Notes under the pieces: model-generated
Database searches by the model: none
What the model was told of the DNA's origin: nothing
Seen by the model: only the letters and a program-made list of their open reading frames with translations
Part shown: piece by piece, positions 8,304 through 17,658 of the stretch
Numbering within the stretch: position 1 is the stretch's first letter
Layout: each line of letters begins with the position of its first letter
Origin: an uncultured Helicobacter sp.
GTDB lineage: Bacteria > Campylobacterota > Campylobacteria > Campylobacterales > Helicobacteraceae
Direction of reading: 5' to 3'
Length of the DNA stretch: 37,096 nt
Assembly (NCBI RefSeq): GCF_910577135.1
Contig: NZ_CAJTLL010000018.1
Location: forward strand, 1-37,096
Translations under genes and position numbers: made by a program

Positions 8304-9254
8304 TTGAAGTCAGACAAGATCGATATTATGCGTATTGCAAGTAATGAAATGGAGCTTGTGGATTTTAGAATCTATGAAGATAAAGATGGGGAGATCTATG
8401 AGGGTGTGTATGGCATTAATGTTGCTAAGGTAAATGGAATTGTTGAATTTCCTAATGAGATTTTTGAGGCACCTGGTAGTCCTGATTATATGCTGGGTAT
8501 GTTTGATTTACGTGGTGATATATTACCTCTTATTGATTTGACAAAATGGATGAATATTAAGCCAAAAGAAGACCCTAAACGTCAAAAGAAAGTTATTGTT
8601 ACTGAATTTAGCAATAAGCAATTAGGGTTTGTCGTCCATGCGACAAGACGATTAAGACGTGTAAGCTGGGCAGATATAGAATCTGCAATGTTTAGTTTAA
8701 GCAATGATCAGCAAAGGGGTAAAATCACAGGCACAACACGTATTGAAGATGGACGCACGTTGCTAATTCTTGACTTAGAGGGCATACTTGATGACCTTGA
8801 CTTTCATATACCAAGTGGCGATAGTGCAAGTGTTGAGCAGTTTAGACCTACACATAGATTTGAAGGCAATGTGCTTATCCTCGATGATAGCTCTATTGCA
8901 CGCAAACTTCTGCGAAGCACACTCAGTGATATTGGTTTTGATGTCATTGATGCAGTCGATGGAGAATCTGGTTTAGAACGACTAGAAAAGCTCTATGAGC
9001 AGTGGGGTGATAGTATAACGCAGCATTTAAAGCTCATTATTTCGGACGTAGAAATGCCCAAAATGGACGGGTTCCACTTTGCTGCACAAGTAAAAAATGA
9101 CTCAAGATTTAACAAGATTCCACTTATTTTTAATTCCTCTATTAGCGATAAATTTAGTGCTACTAAAGGAAAGGAGATAGGAGCGGAGGCTTATTTAGTG
9201 AAGTTTGATGCAAAATTATTTTGCGATGAAATTAGTAGAATTTTGACAAAATAA
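8304..9254 (+). CDS. cheV: chemotaxis coupling protein CheV
   Basis: CheW-receiver fusion that links chemoreceptors to CheA. The product is 316 residues. The CheW domain spans about 25-165 (PDYMLGMFDLRGDILPLIDL is diagnostic). The receiver domain spans about 188-316, with acidic pocket D194/D195, predicted phosphorylated D248 in SDVEMPKMDG, and a Lys in AYLVKFDAK. The start is TTG at 8304, directly after the previous stop; AAGGAG sits 7 bases before it and no ATG is equally well placed. It is followed by cheA and cheW, the arrangement of the H. pylori cheV3-cheA-cheW block, so it is probably CheV3. Confidence 0.92.
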   Translation: MKSDKIDIMRIASNEMELVDFRIYEDKDGEIYEGVYGINVAKVNGIVEFPNEIFEAPGSPDYMLGMFDLRGDILPLIDLTKWMNIKPKEDPKRQKKVIVTEFSNKQLGFVVHATRRLRRVSWADIESAMFSLSNDQQRGKITGTTRIEDGRTLLILDLEGILDDLDFHIPSGDSASVEQFRPTHRFEGNVLILDDSSIARKLLRSTLSDIGFDVIDAVDGESGLERLEKLYEQWGDSITQHLKLIISDVEMPKMDGFHFAAQVKNDSRFNKIPLIFNSSISDKFSATKGKEIGAEAYLVKFDAKLFCDEISRILTK

Positions 9255-9293
9255 TAGTAGAATGCTATTTTAAATTATGTTAGAGGATTCACA

Positions 9294-11654
9294 ATGGACG
9301 ATATGCAAGAAATAATGGAAGACTTCCTTGTTGAAGCTTTTGAAATGATAGAGCAGCTAGACCAAGATTTGGTAGAGCTTGAAAATAATCCTGAAGACCT
9401 TGATTTGTTGAATAGAATCTTTAGAGTAGCTCATACTATCAAAGGTTCAAGCTCGTTTCTTAATTTTGATATTCTCACTCGTCTCACTCACAATATGGAA
9501 GACGTGCTTAACAAAGCAAGACGCGATGAGCTAAAAATCACTCCTGATGTAATGGACGTAGTTCTACATTCTGTGGATTTAATGAAGTCCCTTCTTACAG
9601 CCATACGCGATAGCGGCACTGATGCTAATAGCGGCATTGAGATTGATGATACTGTTACTCGTCTTCAAGCTATTTCTAATGGCGGCACAGCCCCTGAAAG
9701 CAAACCTGAAACAAATACGCAACACACTCCTGCAGAGTCTTCAAACACAGCAAGCAGTGCGGCTGATAGTAATAATCCACTTGCTGATGAGCCAGATAAA
9801 GACTATTCAAATATGAGTAGCGAGGAGGTTGAAGCAGAAATTGAAAGATTGCTTAAAAAGCGTCAAGAAGCTGATAAGCAGGCACGTGCAGCAAAAAAAG
9901 CAGGCGGTGAAACACCTAAAGTGCAAGCACCTAATGCACCTGATACTACAGCTGCTGCAAAACCTACTCCCAAACTAGCAGCAAAAAAAGCAGGCGGTGA
10001 TGAAAAAGCTCCAGCAGCAAATGTAGAGCAAACTGTCCGTGTTGATGTGAAGCGATTGGATCATTTGATGAATCTTATTGGTGAGCTTGTGCTTGGCAAA
10101 AACCGCCTAATTAAGATTTATGGTGATGTTGAGGAGCGATATGATGGCGAAAAGTTCCTTGAAGAGCTTAATCAAGTTGTGGCGTCTATTTCTTCTGTAA
10201 CTACTGATGTGCAACTCGCTGTGATGAAAACGCGTATGCAGCCTGTGGGAAAAGTGTTTAATAAATTCCCTCGTATGGTGCGCGACCTTTCACGTGAGCT
10301 TGGCAAGAATATCGATCTTGTTATCACAGGTGAGGAGACAGAGCTTGATAAATCTATTGTGGAGGAAATTGGCGACCCCCTTGTGCATATTATCCGCAAC
10401 TCTTGCGACCACGGGATTGAGAAGCCTGAAGCGCGTGCTGCAGCTGGCAAGCCTGAAACAGGCACAGTGAATCTTAAAGCTTATAATGAAGGTAATCATA
10501 TTGTAATTGAGATTGCTGATGATGGTAAAGGCTTAGATGCACAAATGCTTAAACAAAAGGGTATTGAAAAAGGGCTTATTAGCGAAAGGGAAGCAGATTC
10601 TATGAGCGATAAAGAAGCTTTCAATATTATCTTTAAACCCGGATTCTCTACTGCTGCAGCTATCACTAATGTATCTGGACGTGGCGTGGGTATGGACGTG
10701 GTGAAAACCAATATTGAAAAGCTCAATGGTATCATCGATATAGAATCTGAAAAAGGTGTAGGCACAACTCAAAAGCTTAAAATACCACTTACCCTTGCCA
10801 TTATTCAGGCATTGCTTGTGGCTGTGCAAGAAGAATATTATGCTATCCCGCTGTCATCAGTTATTGAAACTGTGCGTGTGAGCCAAGAGGAAATTTATAC
10901 TGTTGATGGCAAGAGTGTGCTTCGATTACGTGATGAAGTGCTGCCTATCGTACGCTTGGCTGATATTTTTAAAGTAGATTCTGTGCTAGAAAATACAAGT
11001 GAGGTTTATGTAGTTGTCATCGGTTTGGCAGAGCAAAAAATGGGTGTGATTGTGGATTATCTTGTAGGACAAGAAGAAGTGGTGATTAAGTCTCTAGGCT
11101 ATTATCTCAAAGGCACAGAAGGCATTGCAGGGGCTACCGTGCGTGGTGATGGTAGAATCACTATGATTGTTGATGTGGCAGCAATGATGGAAATGGCAAA
11201 AGAAGTGAAGGTTAATATCACAAAGCTTGCTGAAGAAAGTGCCGCTAAAACGAAAACTTCGCCAAGCGATTATGTGGTGCTTGCTATTGATGATAGTAGC
11301 ACCGATAGGGCGATTATGAAAAAATGCCTTAAAACACTCGGCGTTACCGTGCTTGAAGCAGCAAATGGCTTAGAGGGGTTAGATATTGTTAAAAATAGTG
11401 ATAAGCAGCTTGATGCAGTGCTTGTGGATATTGAAATGCCTAAAATGGACGGCTATACTTTTGCTTCCGAAGTGCGTAAATACAATAAATTCAAAAATCT
11501 TCCGCTTATTGCTGTTACAAGCAGAAATAGCAAAACTGATCGTATGAGAGGTGTAGAATCTGGTATGACTGAATATATTACAAAGCCCTATACGCCAGAA
11601 TATCTTGCTAATGTCGTAAAACGTAACATCAATTTAACGATAGATGGAGAGTAA
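9294..11654 (+). CDS. cheA: chemotaxis histidine kinase CheA with C-terminal receiver (CheAY)
   Basis: Sensor kinase that phosphorylates CheY in response to chemoreceptors. The product is 786 residues. Domains in order: HPt with phosphorylated H47 in AHTIKGSSS, a low-complexity linker rich in Ala/Lys/Pro (about 130-245), dimerisation, the HATPase domain (HIIRNSCDHGIE, IADDGKGL, GRGVGMDVV), the CheW-like domain, and a receiver with D712 in LVDIEMPKMDG. The fused receiver is normal for Helicobacter and Campylobacter, where it is thought to act as a phosphate sink. The start has AGAGGA 6 bases upstream. The linker contains a 23-bp direct repeat. cheW follows after one base. Confidence 0.97.
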   Translation: MDDMQEIMEDFLVEAFEMIEQLDQDLVELENNPEDLDLLNRIFRVAHTIKGSSSFLNFDILTRLTHNMEDVLNKARRDELKITPDVMDVVLHSVDLMKSLLTAIRDSGTDANSGIEIDDTVTRLQAISNGGTAPESKPETNTQHTPAESSNTASSAADSNNPLADEPDKDYSNMSSEEVEAEIERLLKKRQEADKQARAAKKAGGETPKVQAPNAPDTTAAAKPTPKLAAKKAGGDEKAPAANVEQTVRVDVKRLDHLMNLIGELVLGKNRLIKIYGDVEERYDGEKFLEELNQVVASISSVTTDVQLAVMKTRMQPVGKVFNKFPRMVRDLSRELGKNIDLVITGEETELDKSIVEEIGDPLVHIIRNSCDHGIEKPEARAAAGKPETGTVNLKAYNEGNHIVIEIADDGKGLDAQMLKQKGIEKGLISEREADSMSDKEAFNIIFKPGFSTAAAITNVSGRGVGMDVVKTNIEKLNGIIDIESEKGVGTTQKLKIPLTLAIIQALLVAVQEEYYAIPLSSVIETVRVSQEEIYTVDGKSVLRLRDEVLPIVRLADIFKVDSVLENTSEVYVVVIGLAEQKMGVIVDYLVGQEEVVIKSLGYYLKGTEGIAGATVRGDGRITMIVDVAAMMEMAKEVKVNITKLAEESAAKTKTSPSDYVVLAIDDSSTDRAIMKKCLKTLGVTVLEAANGLEGLDIVKNSDKQLDAVLVDIEMPKMDGYTFASEVRKYNKFKNLPLIAVTSRNSKTDRMRGVESGMTEYITKPYTPEYLANVVKRNINLTIDGE
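9888..10000 (+). repeat. 23-bp direct repeat in the cheA linker
   Basis: Bases 9888-9910 and 9978-10000 are identical. They encode AAKKAGG followed by an acidic residue twice, exactly 90 bases (30 codons) apart, and each contains an A7 run. Recombination between them would remove or add 30 residues without a frameshift, in the flexible linker after the HPt domain. Confidence 0.7.
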
Positions 11655-11655
11655 A

Positions 11656-12147
11656 ATGAGCGAAAATAAACTAAAAGAAGTTCTTGATGGACAAAACAAA
11701 AGTAATGATAGTGTTCCTATGGAGGAAACACTCCATATTATTGGTTTTATGATTGGGAATGAGGAATTTGCTGTTCCAATTCTTAATGTAAAAGAAATTA
11801 TTAAACCTATTGAATACACACGTGTGCCTGCTGTACCTGATTATGTGCTTGGTGTGTTTAACTTACGCGGGACCGTTTTGCCCTTAGTAAATATGCGTCT
11901 TAAATTTGGCTTACCTGCTATTAAGCAAGATGCAGACACAAGATTTTTAGTTATTACACAAAAAGATGAAATGATTGGCTTTATGATCGATAAGCTTACA
12001 AGTGCTGTACGTATCCCTGAAAGCGACATTGAACCAATTCCTGAATCTTTTAATGAAAATCAACAGCTTTTGCAAGGTATTGGTAAGCGAGAAGACCGTC
12101 TTATCACTATTTTACGTGTAGAAAATCTCTTAAAGCGCACATTTTAA
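11656..12147 (+). CDS. cheW: chemotaxis coupling protein CheW
   Basis: Adaptor between chemoreceptors and CheA. The product is 163 residues, a single CheW domain with VPILNVKEIIKP, VPDYVLGVFNLRGTVLPLVNM and the C-terminal GIGKREDRLITILRVENLL, all diagnostic. The ATG at 11656 is preferred over the upstream in-frame codon at 11644 because GGAG in the end of cheA sits at proper spacing and the stop of cheA is one base before it. It is the last gene of cheV-cheA-cheW. A short hairpin follows at 12153-12168. Confidence 0.96.
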   Translation: MSENKLKEVLDGQNKSNDSVPMEETLHIIGFMIGNEEFAVPILNVKEIIKPIEYTRVPAVPDYVLGVFNLRGTVLPLVNMRLKFGLPAIKQDADTRFLVITQKDEMIGFMIDKLTSAVRIPESDIEPIPESFNENQQLLQGIGKREDRLITILRVENLLKRTF

Positions 12148-12152
12148 TACTC

Positions 12153-12168
12153 TCCCCTTATTTGGGGA
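12153..12168 (+). terminator. short hairpin after cheW
   Basis: TCCCC (12153-12157) and GGGGA (12164-12168) with a 6-base loop, followed by a T-rich stretch (CTTCTTTTAT). It lies 6 bases after the cheW stop codon. The stem is short but well placed to end the chemotaxis transcript. Confidence 0.45.
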
Positions 12169-12231
12169 ACTTCTTTTATCTGTTTAAATCTTTTGACACA
12201 AGCTAGATATTTCATAGTTTTGGAGGCTATT

Positions 12232-12713
12232 ATGAAAATATATGTTTTGCCCCTTGTGTTAGGCCGTATGTTTGTTGGCTGCGCTATCTTAAACCTATAG
12301 ATTCTAAAAATTTTGCTGATATGAGTGGGTATAAATACGCTATTATCGGGCAAACACAAACGCTTAATTCTAGTAGTGGTGCTGGCTATGTGGGCTATGG
12401 AGCCGGTATGGCTTACGCTGTGGGTAAAAGTGTAAATCCCAGTGATGTCATCAGTGGAATCTTAATGAAAAAAGGATTTATCATTGTAGATAGCCCAAAA
12501 GCAAACAAAACATTGCTTGTTAAATACGGGCAAAGCGATAAACGCAGCGTTTTGGGAGGTTTGGGGGGATACACCCTAGAGGTTTCTATACAAATGCTTG
12601 ATGCCTTAACCCAAGAGCTACTTTTTGTATGCACTGCAGAGGGTCAAGGAAGCACCGAAGCTGATGATATAAGAGTGGCTATCGTGCGATGTTTAGAGAG
12701 TTTTAATCCCTAG
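12232..12713 (+). pseudogene. small lipoprotein, signal peptide split off by a frameshift
   Basis: An ATG at 12232 starts a lipoprotein signal peptide (MKIYVLPLVLGRMFVGC, lipobox ending FVGC) but the frame stops at 12298-12300. A second frame, open to 12713, encodes the likely mature protein: about 130 residues from the ATG at 12321, with in-frame codons for YLKPIDSKNFAD just before it. Adding one base near 12275-12285 would join the two into a lipoprotein of about 160 residues. The mature part is Gly-rich near its start (GAGYVGYGAGMAY) and ends with a conserved-looking AEGQGSTEADDIRVAIVRCL. I do not recognise the family. Either the gene is broken or one base was missed in sequencing. The tail alone could be made as a cytosolic protein. 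Confidence 0.5.
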
Positions 12714-12716
12714 AAT

Positions 12717-13094
12717 CTAGCATTTGTCAAAAACACATTTGCTTTGCGTGTCTTTGTATGTCACCCCCCATTCATATAGAGAATCTAAAATCGGTATAAG
12801 TGTTTTGCCCTTATTTGATAGGGAATATTCTACTTTGGGAGGTATGCTTGGATATTCCTTGCGTTCTATCAATTTATCTTTTTCTAGCTCTCGCAAGGTG
12901 TTTGTGAGTGTTTTGAAAGAAATATTTCCCATATACCGCTTAAGCTCATTATAACGCACAACTTCAAAATACGCCAACGCAAATAAGATTCCCATTTTAT
13001 ATTTGCCTGCTATCATACTTAATGCGTAGGCAAAGGGCGAATGAGCGATATTCTCTGCCTTTATACATTGTAATTCTTTGGTATGTTTTTGCAT
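12717..13094 (-). CDS. HxlR-family transcriptional regulator
   Basis: The product is 125 residues, a single winged helix-turn-helix of the HxlR type. Family landmarks are SMIAGKYKMGILFAL, RYNELKRYMGNISFKTLTNTLRELEKDKLIERKEY and YSLSNKGKTLIPIL. Cysteines are present near the N-terminus (C10) and at the C-terminal end (KCVFDKC). Some HxlR members sense thiol or quinone stress through Cys, so redox sensing is possible but not shown. The start has AGGAAGGG upstream. It is divergent from a nitroreductase gene, with a perfect palindrome between them. The most likely job is control of that gene and of itself. Confidence 0.85.
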   Translation of the reverse strand: MQKHTKELQCIKAENIAHSPFAYALSMIAGKYKMGILFALAYFEVVRYNELKRYMGNISFKTLTNTLRELEKDKLIERKEYPSIPPKVEYSLSNKGKTLIPILDSLYEWGVTYKDTQSKCVFDKC

Positions 13095-13120
13095 AGCCCT
13101 TCCTTCGTATGCTTCCCTTT

Positions 13121-13137
13121 AGGTAAGTATCTTACCT
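13121..13137. promoter_or_regulatory. candidate operator of the HxlR regulator
   Basis: The palindrome AGGTAAG-TAT-CTTACCT has 7-bp perfect arms. It lies in the 115-base gap between the divergent regulator (27 bases from its start) and nitroreductase (73 bases from its start). HxlR proteins bind such dyads as dimers. The assignment is by position only. Confidence 0.5.
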
Positions 13138-13209
13138 CTTTTTCCGTATTGTATTTTTGAAAAGTTTAACATACAATGTCAAATCATTTTATTTTTTAAA
13201 GGAGAAATT

Positions 13210-13821
13210 ATGAATTTTGAACAACTCTTAACACAGCGATTTGCGTGCAAATCATTCACATCAAAAGAAATAGCCAAAGATGATTTGGACTTTATTTTAG
13301 AATCGGGGAGATTGTCTCCTAGTTCTTGTGGTTTTGAGCCGTGGAAGTTTGTTGTAATAGGAAGAAAAGATAGTGCTACTTTAAGTACAATGTGCTTTCA
13401 TCAAGAAAATGTGGCTAGCGCAAGTCATAATATCATTATCTTAGCTCGCACAGACTTACAAGCAAAAGATGATTACATCAAAAAGCAAGTAGGCAGATTC
13501 TGCCCGCCTGAAAATGCAGAGAAATTTGATCAAGTTTTAAACACTTATACTGCAGAGACAAATGCGATGAATGCAGAGCAGCTTTATGCCTATGCAAAGG
13601 CAAATTGCTATCTTGCTTTAATGCAAATGTCCCTAGCAGCTATCAGTAGAGGTATTGACTCGTGTATGATTGGCGGCTTTGAAAAAGATAAGGTTGATTC
13701 ATTTTTAGGGCTAACATATCCTTTCCAAACAGCCGTGATTCTAAGTCTAGGCTTTAGAGATAGTGAACCAAAACACAGCAGAAAGCGATTAGCCATACAT
13801 GAAGTTGTAGAGTATCGCTGA
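13210..13821 (+). CDS. NAD(P)H-dependent nitroreductase family flavoprotein
   Basis: FMN-dependent oxidoreductase, 203 residues, the usual size. Family landmarks are an N-terminal RFACKSF, SPSSCGFEPWKFVVIG (FMN and dimer region), a central SLAAISRGIDSCMIGGF, and a C-terminal RKRLAIHEVVEY. It belongs to the NfsB/RdxA-type group; H. pylori RdxA and FrxA reduce nitro compounds such as metronidazole. Which of these it matches cannot be decided here. A strong ribosome site (AAAGGAG) precedes the ATG. It is divergent from an HxlR regulator, an arrangement typical for stress-inducible reductases. Confidence 0.85.
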   Translation: MNFEQLLTQRFACKSFTSKEIAKDDLDFILESGRLSPSSCGFEPWKFVVIGRKDSATLSTMCFHQENVASASHNIIILARTDLQAKDDYIKKQVGRFCPPENAEKFDQVLNTYTAETNAMNAEQLYAYAKANCYLALMQMSLAAISRGIDSCMIGGFEKDKVDSFLGLTYPFQTAVILSLGFRDSEPKHSRKRLAIHEVVEYR

Positions 13822-13824
13822 TAC

Positions 13825-13858
13825 TCTAAGTTTGCCTCTTAAAATAGGCAAACTTAGA
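13825..13858. terminator. bidirectional terminator hairpin
   Basis: A perfect 13-bp stem, TCTAAGTTTGCCT (13825-13837) and AGGCAAACTTAGA (13846-13858), with an 8-base loop. It lies between the convergent nitroreductase and mnmA genes, 4 bases after the first stop. TCTTT follows on the plus strand. Confidence 0.7.
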
Positions 13859-13908
13859 ATCTTTAAAGATAATTGCATTTCGTTGTGTGTAAAAAGAGCT
13901 GTGCGGAT

Positions 13909-14946
13909 TTACTCCGCTTGTGTAATCACCCCACCGCCTAGCACACAATCACCTTGATATAGCACAAGGGCTTGTCCTTGTGCGACACCATAGGCAGATT
14001 CTAAAAGTTTTGCGTGGATATAATCCCCCTGCATATCAATCTGAGCTTTTAATGGCACAGAGCGGTAGCGCACTTTAATGTCATATACCCCTCCATTAAA
14101 GGCTTCAGGGAGGCTTTTATTAAGGGCTTTTATAGAATTTACGGCTAGTTCTTCTTTTGTCCCTACGACGATTTCATTGGTTTTTGGATTAATCGCTTTA
14201 ACATAATGCGGCTCGTGTGAGCCAAAGACACTAAACCCTTTACGTTTACCAATAGTGTAGTGCATATAGCCCTTATGTGTGCCTACGGCTTTACCACTGC
14301 TATCGCGCACTACACCCTCATTATCAACCTTTTCATAAAGGCGTAAAATATCAATATAGCTATCCTCGACAAAGCAAATTTCTTGAGATTCCTTATACGT
14401 TTGCAAAGTGCCTAGAAAGGGCAAAAGATCAAGAGCGGTTTTTTTCACATCTTCTTTACACATTCCGCCAAGGGGAAAGAGGATTCTATCAATAGCTTCT
14501 TGAGGCAGAGCATAGAGGAAATAGCTTTGGTCTTTTGTGTCATCAACTGCCTTGGCAACACGTTTAATGCCATTGATTTCTTTAATCTGTGCGTAATGTC
14601 CTGTGGCGATGTAATCACAACCTAGCTCATCTGCCTTTTTTAACCCTAAACCAAATTTCATTAGAGGATTGCAAATAGCGCAGGGATTAGGCGTTTGCCC
14701 CTCTTTGTATGAGCGTACAAAGGCATCATAGACATTTTGTTTAAAAGCCTCTTGTAAATCAAGTACTTCAAAGGCAATGCCTAAATGTGCGGCGACTTTC
14801 TGACAATTTTGAATAAATATTTGATGTTTTTTTTCTTTGCTATGTAATTTAAGATAAAGCCCTATAACTTCATAGCCTTGTGAGGATAACAAATGAGCGC
14901 AATAGGAGCTATCTACCCCACCACTCATAAGAAGAGCAACTTTCAC
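13909..14946 (-). CDS. mnmA: tRNA-specific 2-thiouridylase MnmA
   Basis: Thiolates U34 of Lys, Glu and Gln tRNAs. The product is 345 residues, full length. The ATP pyrophosphatase P-loop is SGGVDSS (8-14). The two catalytic Cys regions are NPCAICN (C89, C92) and QEICFVED (C191). The tRNA-binding segment MKFGLGLKKADELGCDYIATGHYA and the C-terminal beta barrel are present. The start is GTG at 14944-14946 with AAAGGA 8 bases upstream. It is transcribed alone, convergent with the nitroreductase and divergent from hisZ. Confidence 0.97.
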   Translation of the reverse strand: MKVALLMSGGVDSSYCAHLLSSQGYEVIGLYLKLHSKEKKHQIFIQNCQKVAAHLGIAFEVLDLQEAFKQNVYDAFVRSYKEGQTPNPCAICNPLMKFGLGLKKADELGCDYIATGHYAQIKEINGIKRVAKAVDDTKDQSYFLYALPQEAIDRILFPLGGMCKEDVKKTALDLLPFLGTLQTYKESQEICFVEDSYIDILRLYEKVDNEGVVRDSSGKAVGTHKGYMHYTIGKRKGFSVFGSHEPHYVKAINPKTNEIVVGTKEELAVNSIKALNKSLPEAFNGGVYDIKVRYRSVPLKAQIDMQGDYIHAKLLESAYGVAQGQALVLYQGDCVLGGGVITQAE

Positions 14947-15034
14947 GAAAAATCCTTTAAAAATAAAATGTAAAAAAGGAAAAAGTGTAGCATTTTGAAG
15001 TAAGTCGTGTGTAAATATTTCAAAAGTGATTTTG

Positions 15035-15043
15035 TGATATAAT
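15035..15043 (+). promoter_or_regulatory. extended -10 promoter upstream of hisZ-purA
   Basis: TGATATAAT at 15035-15043 is a good extended -10. It gives a start near 15050 and a leader of about 55 bases before the GTG of hisZ. The upstream sequence is AT-rich, as usual for Helicobacter promoters that lack a -35 box. Confidence 0.5.
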
Positions 15044-15104
15044 TTAAACTTTTGAGGATAACTTTAAGAAGGGTATTTAAATTATTTAATTTTTGAGGTG
15101 CAAT

Positions 15105-15944
15105 GTGATTTTAGAACACGAGCTACCACAGGGAAGCAAACTCTATTTTGATACTTCAGCCAAACTCAAACGTAATATAGAATCTTGTGCAATTAAAGCA
15201 TTTTATGAGAATGATTATAGAGAGATTGTAACGCCCACTTTCACATTCTTAGAACATCAAAGTGATATTTTGAATCGTGAGCTTGTGCGACTAAGCAGTG
15301 AGAGCAATCATCAAATTGGATTGCGCTATGATACGACATTTGAGGCTATGCGTATTGTTACAAAACATATTACCCGCAGCAGTGAGCATAAGAAGTGGTT
15401 TTATATCCAGCCTGTGTTTAGCTATCCCACAACTGAAATCCACCAAATCGGTGCAGAACATCTAGGTGGTGAAAGTCTTGCACCTGTGATGTGTTTAGGG
15501 GTGCATATTTTGCAAGAGCTAGGCTTAAAGCCCTATTTGCAAATCTCTAATATGCAGATTCCACTTTTATGTGCTAAACATAGTGGTGTGGATATAGAGG
15601 TGTTTGCTTCTCAAAATGTGGGAAAACTCTTAGAAATGGAAGGCTATGTGGCGGATTTGGTACATATAAAGACAAAGCAAGATGTGCAAAAAGCCATACA
15701 TACTGCTCCCACTTTCTTACGTGGAGAATTAGAGCGTTTGCTTGAATGTGCGAGTTATTGCGAATATGAAAAAAGTATTTTTTCTCCTCTTGCCTTTTCG
15801 CCTACCTCATATTATGGAGGGTTGTTTTTCCGTATGTTTATGGGTAATGCCACTTTATTGCAAGGAGGCAAATATAGCATAGGAGAGCAAAGCTCTTGTG
15901 GGTTTGCCATCTATACTGATGAGGTAGTAGAATGCCTTATTTAA
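15105..15944 (+). CDS. hisZ: HisZ, regulatory subunit of ATP phosphoribosyltransferase (HisRS-like)
   Basis: A catalytically inactive class II histidyl-tRNA synthetase paralogue that forms a complex with short-form HisG in the first step of histidine synthesis. The product is 279 residues. It keeps the HisRS core: motif 1-like REIVTPTFTFLEH, motif 2-like GLRYDTTFEAMRIV and WFYIQPVFSYP, and C-terminal YYGGLFFRMF. It lacks an anticodon-binding domain. GTG at 15105 is the likely start, with GAGG 7 bases upstream; a TTG at 15093 is possible. It lies 41 bases before purA, and hisZ-purA adjacency is common in proteobacteria. No hisG is in the window, so the assignment rests on fold and context. H. 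pylori has no histidine pathway. Confidence 0.75.
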   Translation: MILEHELPQGSKLYFDTSAKLKRNIESCAIKAFYENDYREIVTPTFTFLEHQSDILNRELVRLSSESNHQIGLRYDTTFEAMRIVTKHITRSSEHKKWFYIQPVFSYPTTEIHQIGAEHLGGESLAPVMCLGVHILQELGLKPYLQISNMQIPLLCAKHSGVDIEVFASQNVGKLLEMEGYVADLVHIKTKQDVQKAIHTAPTFLRGELERLLECASYCEYEKSIFSPLAFSPTSYYGGLFFRMFMGNATLLQGGKYSIGEQSSCGFAIYTDEVVECLI

Positions 15945-15970
15945 TGCAATGTATAGCAAGTATCAAATAG

Positions 15971-17227
<1,257 letters not shown>

Positions 17228-17229
17228 CG

Positions 17230-17658
17230 ATGAAGACAAAGTTTAGCGCTATTGTGAGTTTGCGTAAGAAAGATATGCAAGAGTGTGAGCGAATCATTAT
17301 GCAAAATGAGAATAAAATCGCTAGCAAAAAAATGCAAATAGATGAAATTGCTGATGAGCTTGTAGCGCTTCAAATGCCACAAAAAGGTGCGTTTGATGTT
17401 TTTAGAGCGTATAATGAGATGAAGAGAATGCTTCTTCTTGCTATGCACAATGTACAGCAAGAACTTGATGAGCTTTTGAAGGAAAAGCGAGTTTTGCAAG
17501 AGCAGTATAAAAAACATCATATGGAGTATGAAAAAATGTCTTTTTTGGACAAAAAAGAACAAGAGGCGATGATAAAAGCTTTAAAGATTCAAGAAAAAAG
17601 AGAAACTGATGAAATTGCGATTATGCTTTATGGAAATCCAGAAAGTAGGGCAGTATGA
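17230..17658 (+). CDS. fliJ: FliJ-like flagellar export chaperone
   Basis: The product is 142 residues, almost entirely alpha-helical coiled coil and highly charged (Lys/Glu/Gln with Leu, Met and Ala at heptad positions). This is the expected shape of FliJ, which couples the FliI ATPase to the export gate. Sequence conservation in FliJ is weak. The call rests on size, coiled-coil pattern and position directly after purA, where H. pylori HP0256 has been described as a FliJ homologue. It starts 2 bases after purA and overlaps the next gene by 4 bases (ATGA), so translation is probably coupled. Confidence 0.7.
   Translation: MKTKFSAIVSLRKKDMQECERIIMQNENKIASKKMQIDEIADELVALQMPQKGAFDVFRAYNEMKRMLLLAMHNVQQELDELLKEKRVLQEQYKKHHMEYEKMSFLDKKEQEAMIKALKIQEKRETDEIAIMLYGNPESRAV

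Noticed and set aside
15105..15944. Annotation as histidyl-tRNA synthetase
   Set aside because: It is far too short, lacks the anticodon-binding domain, and lies before purA like hisZ.
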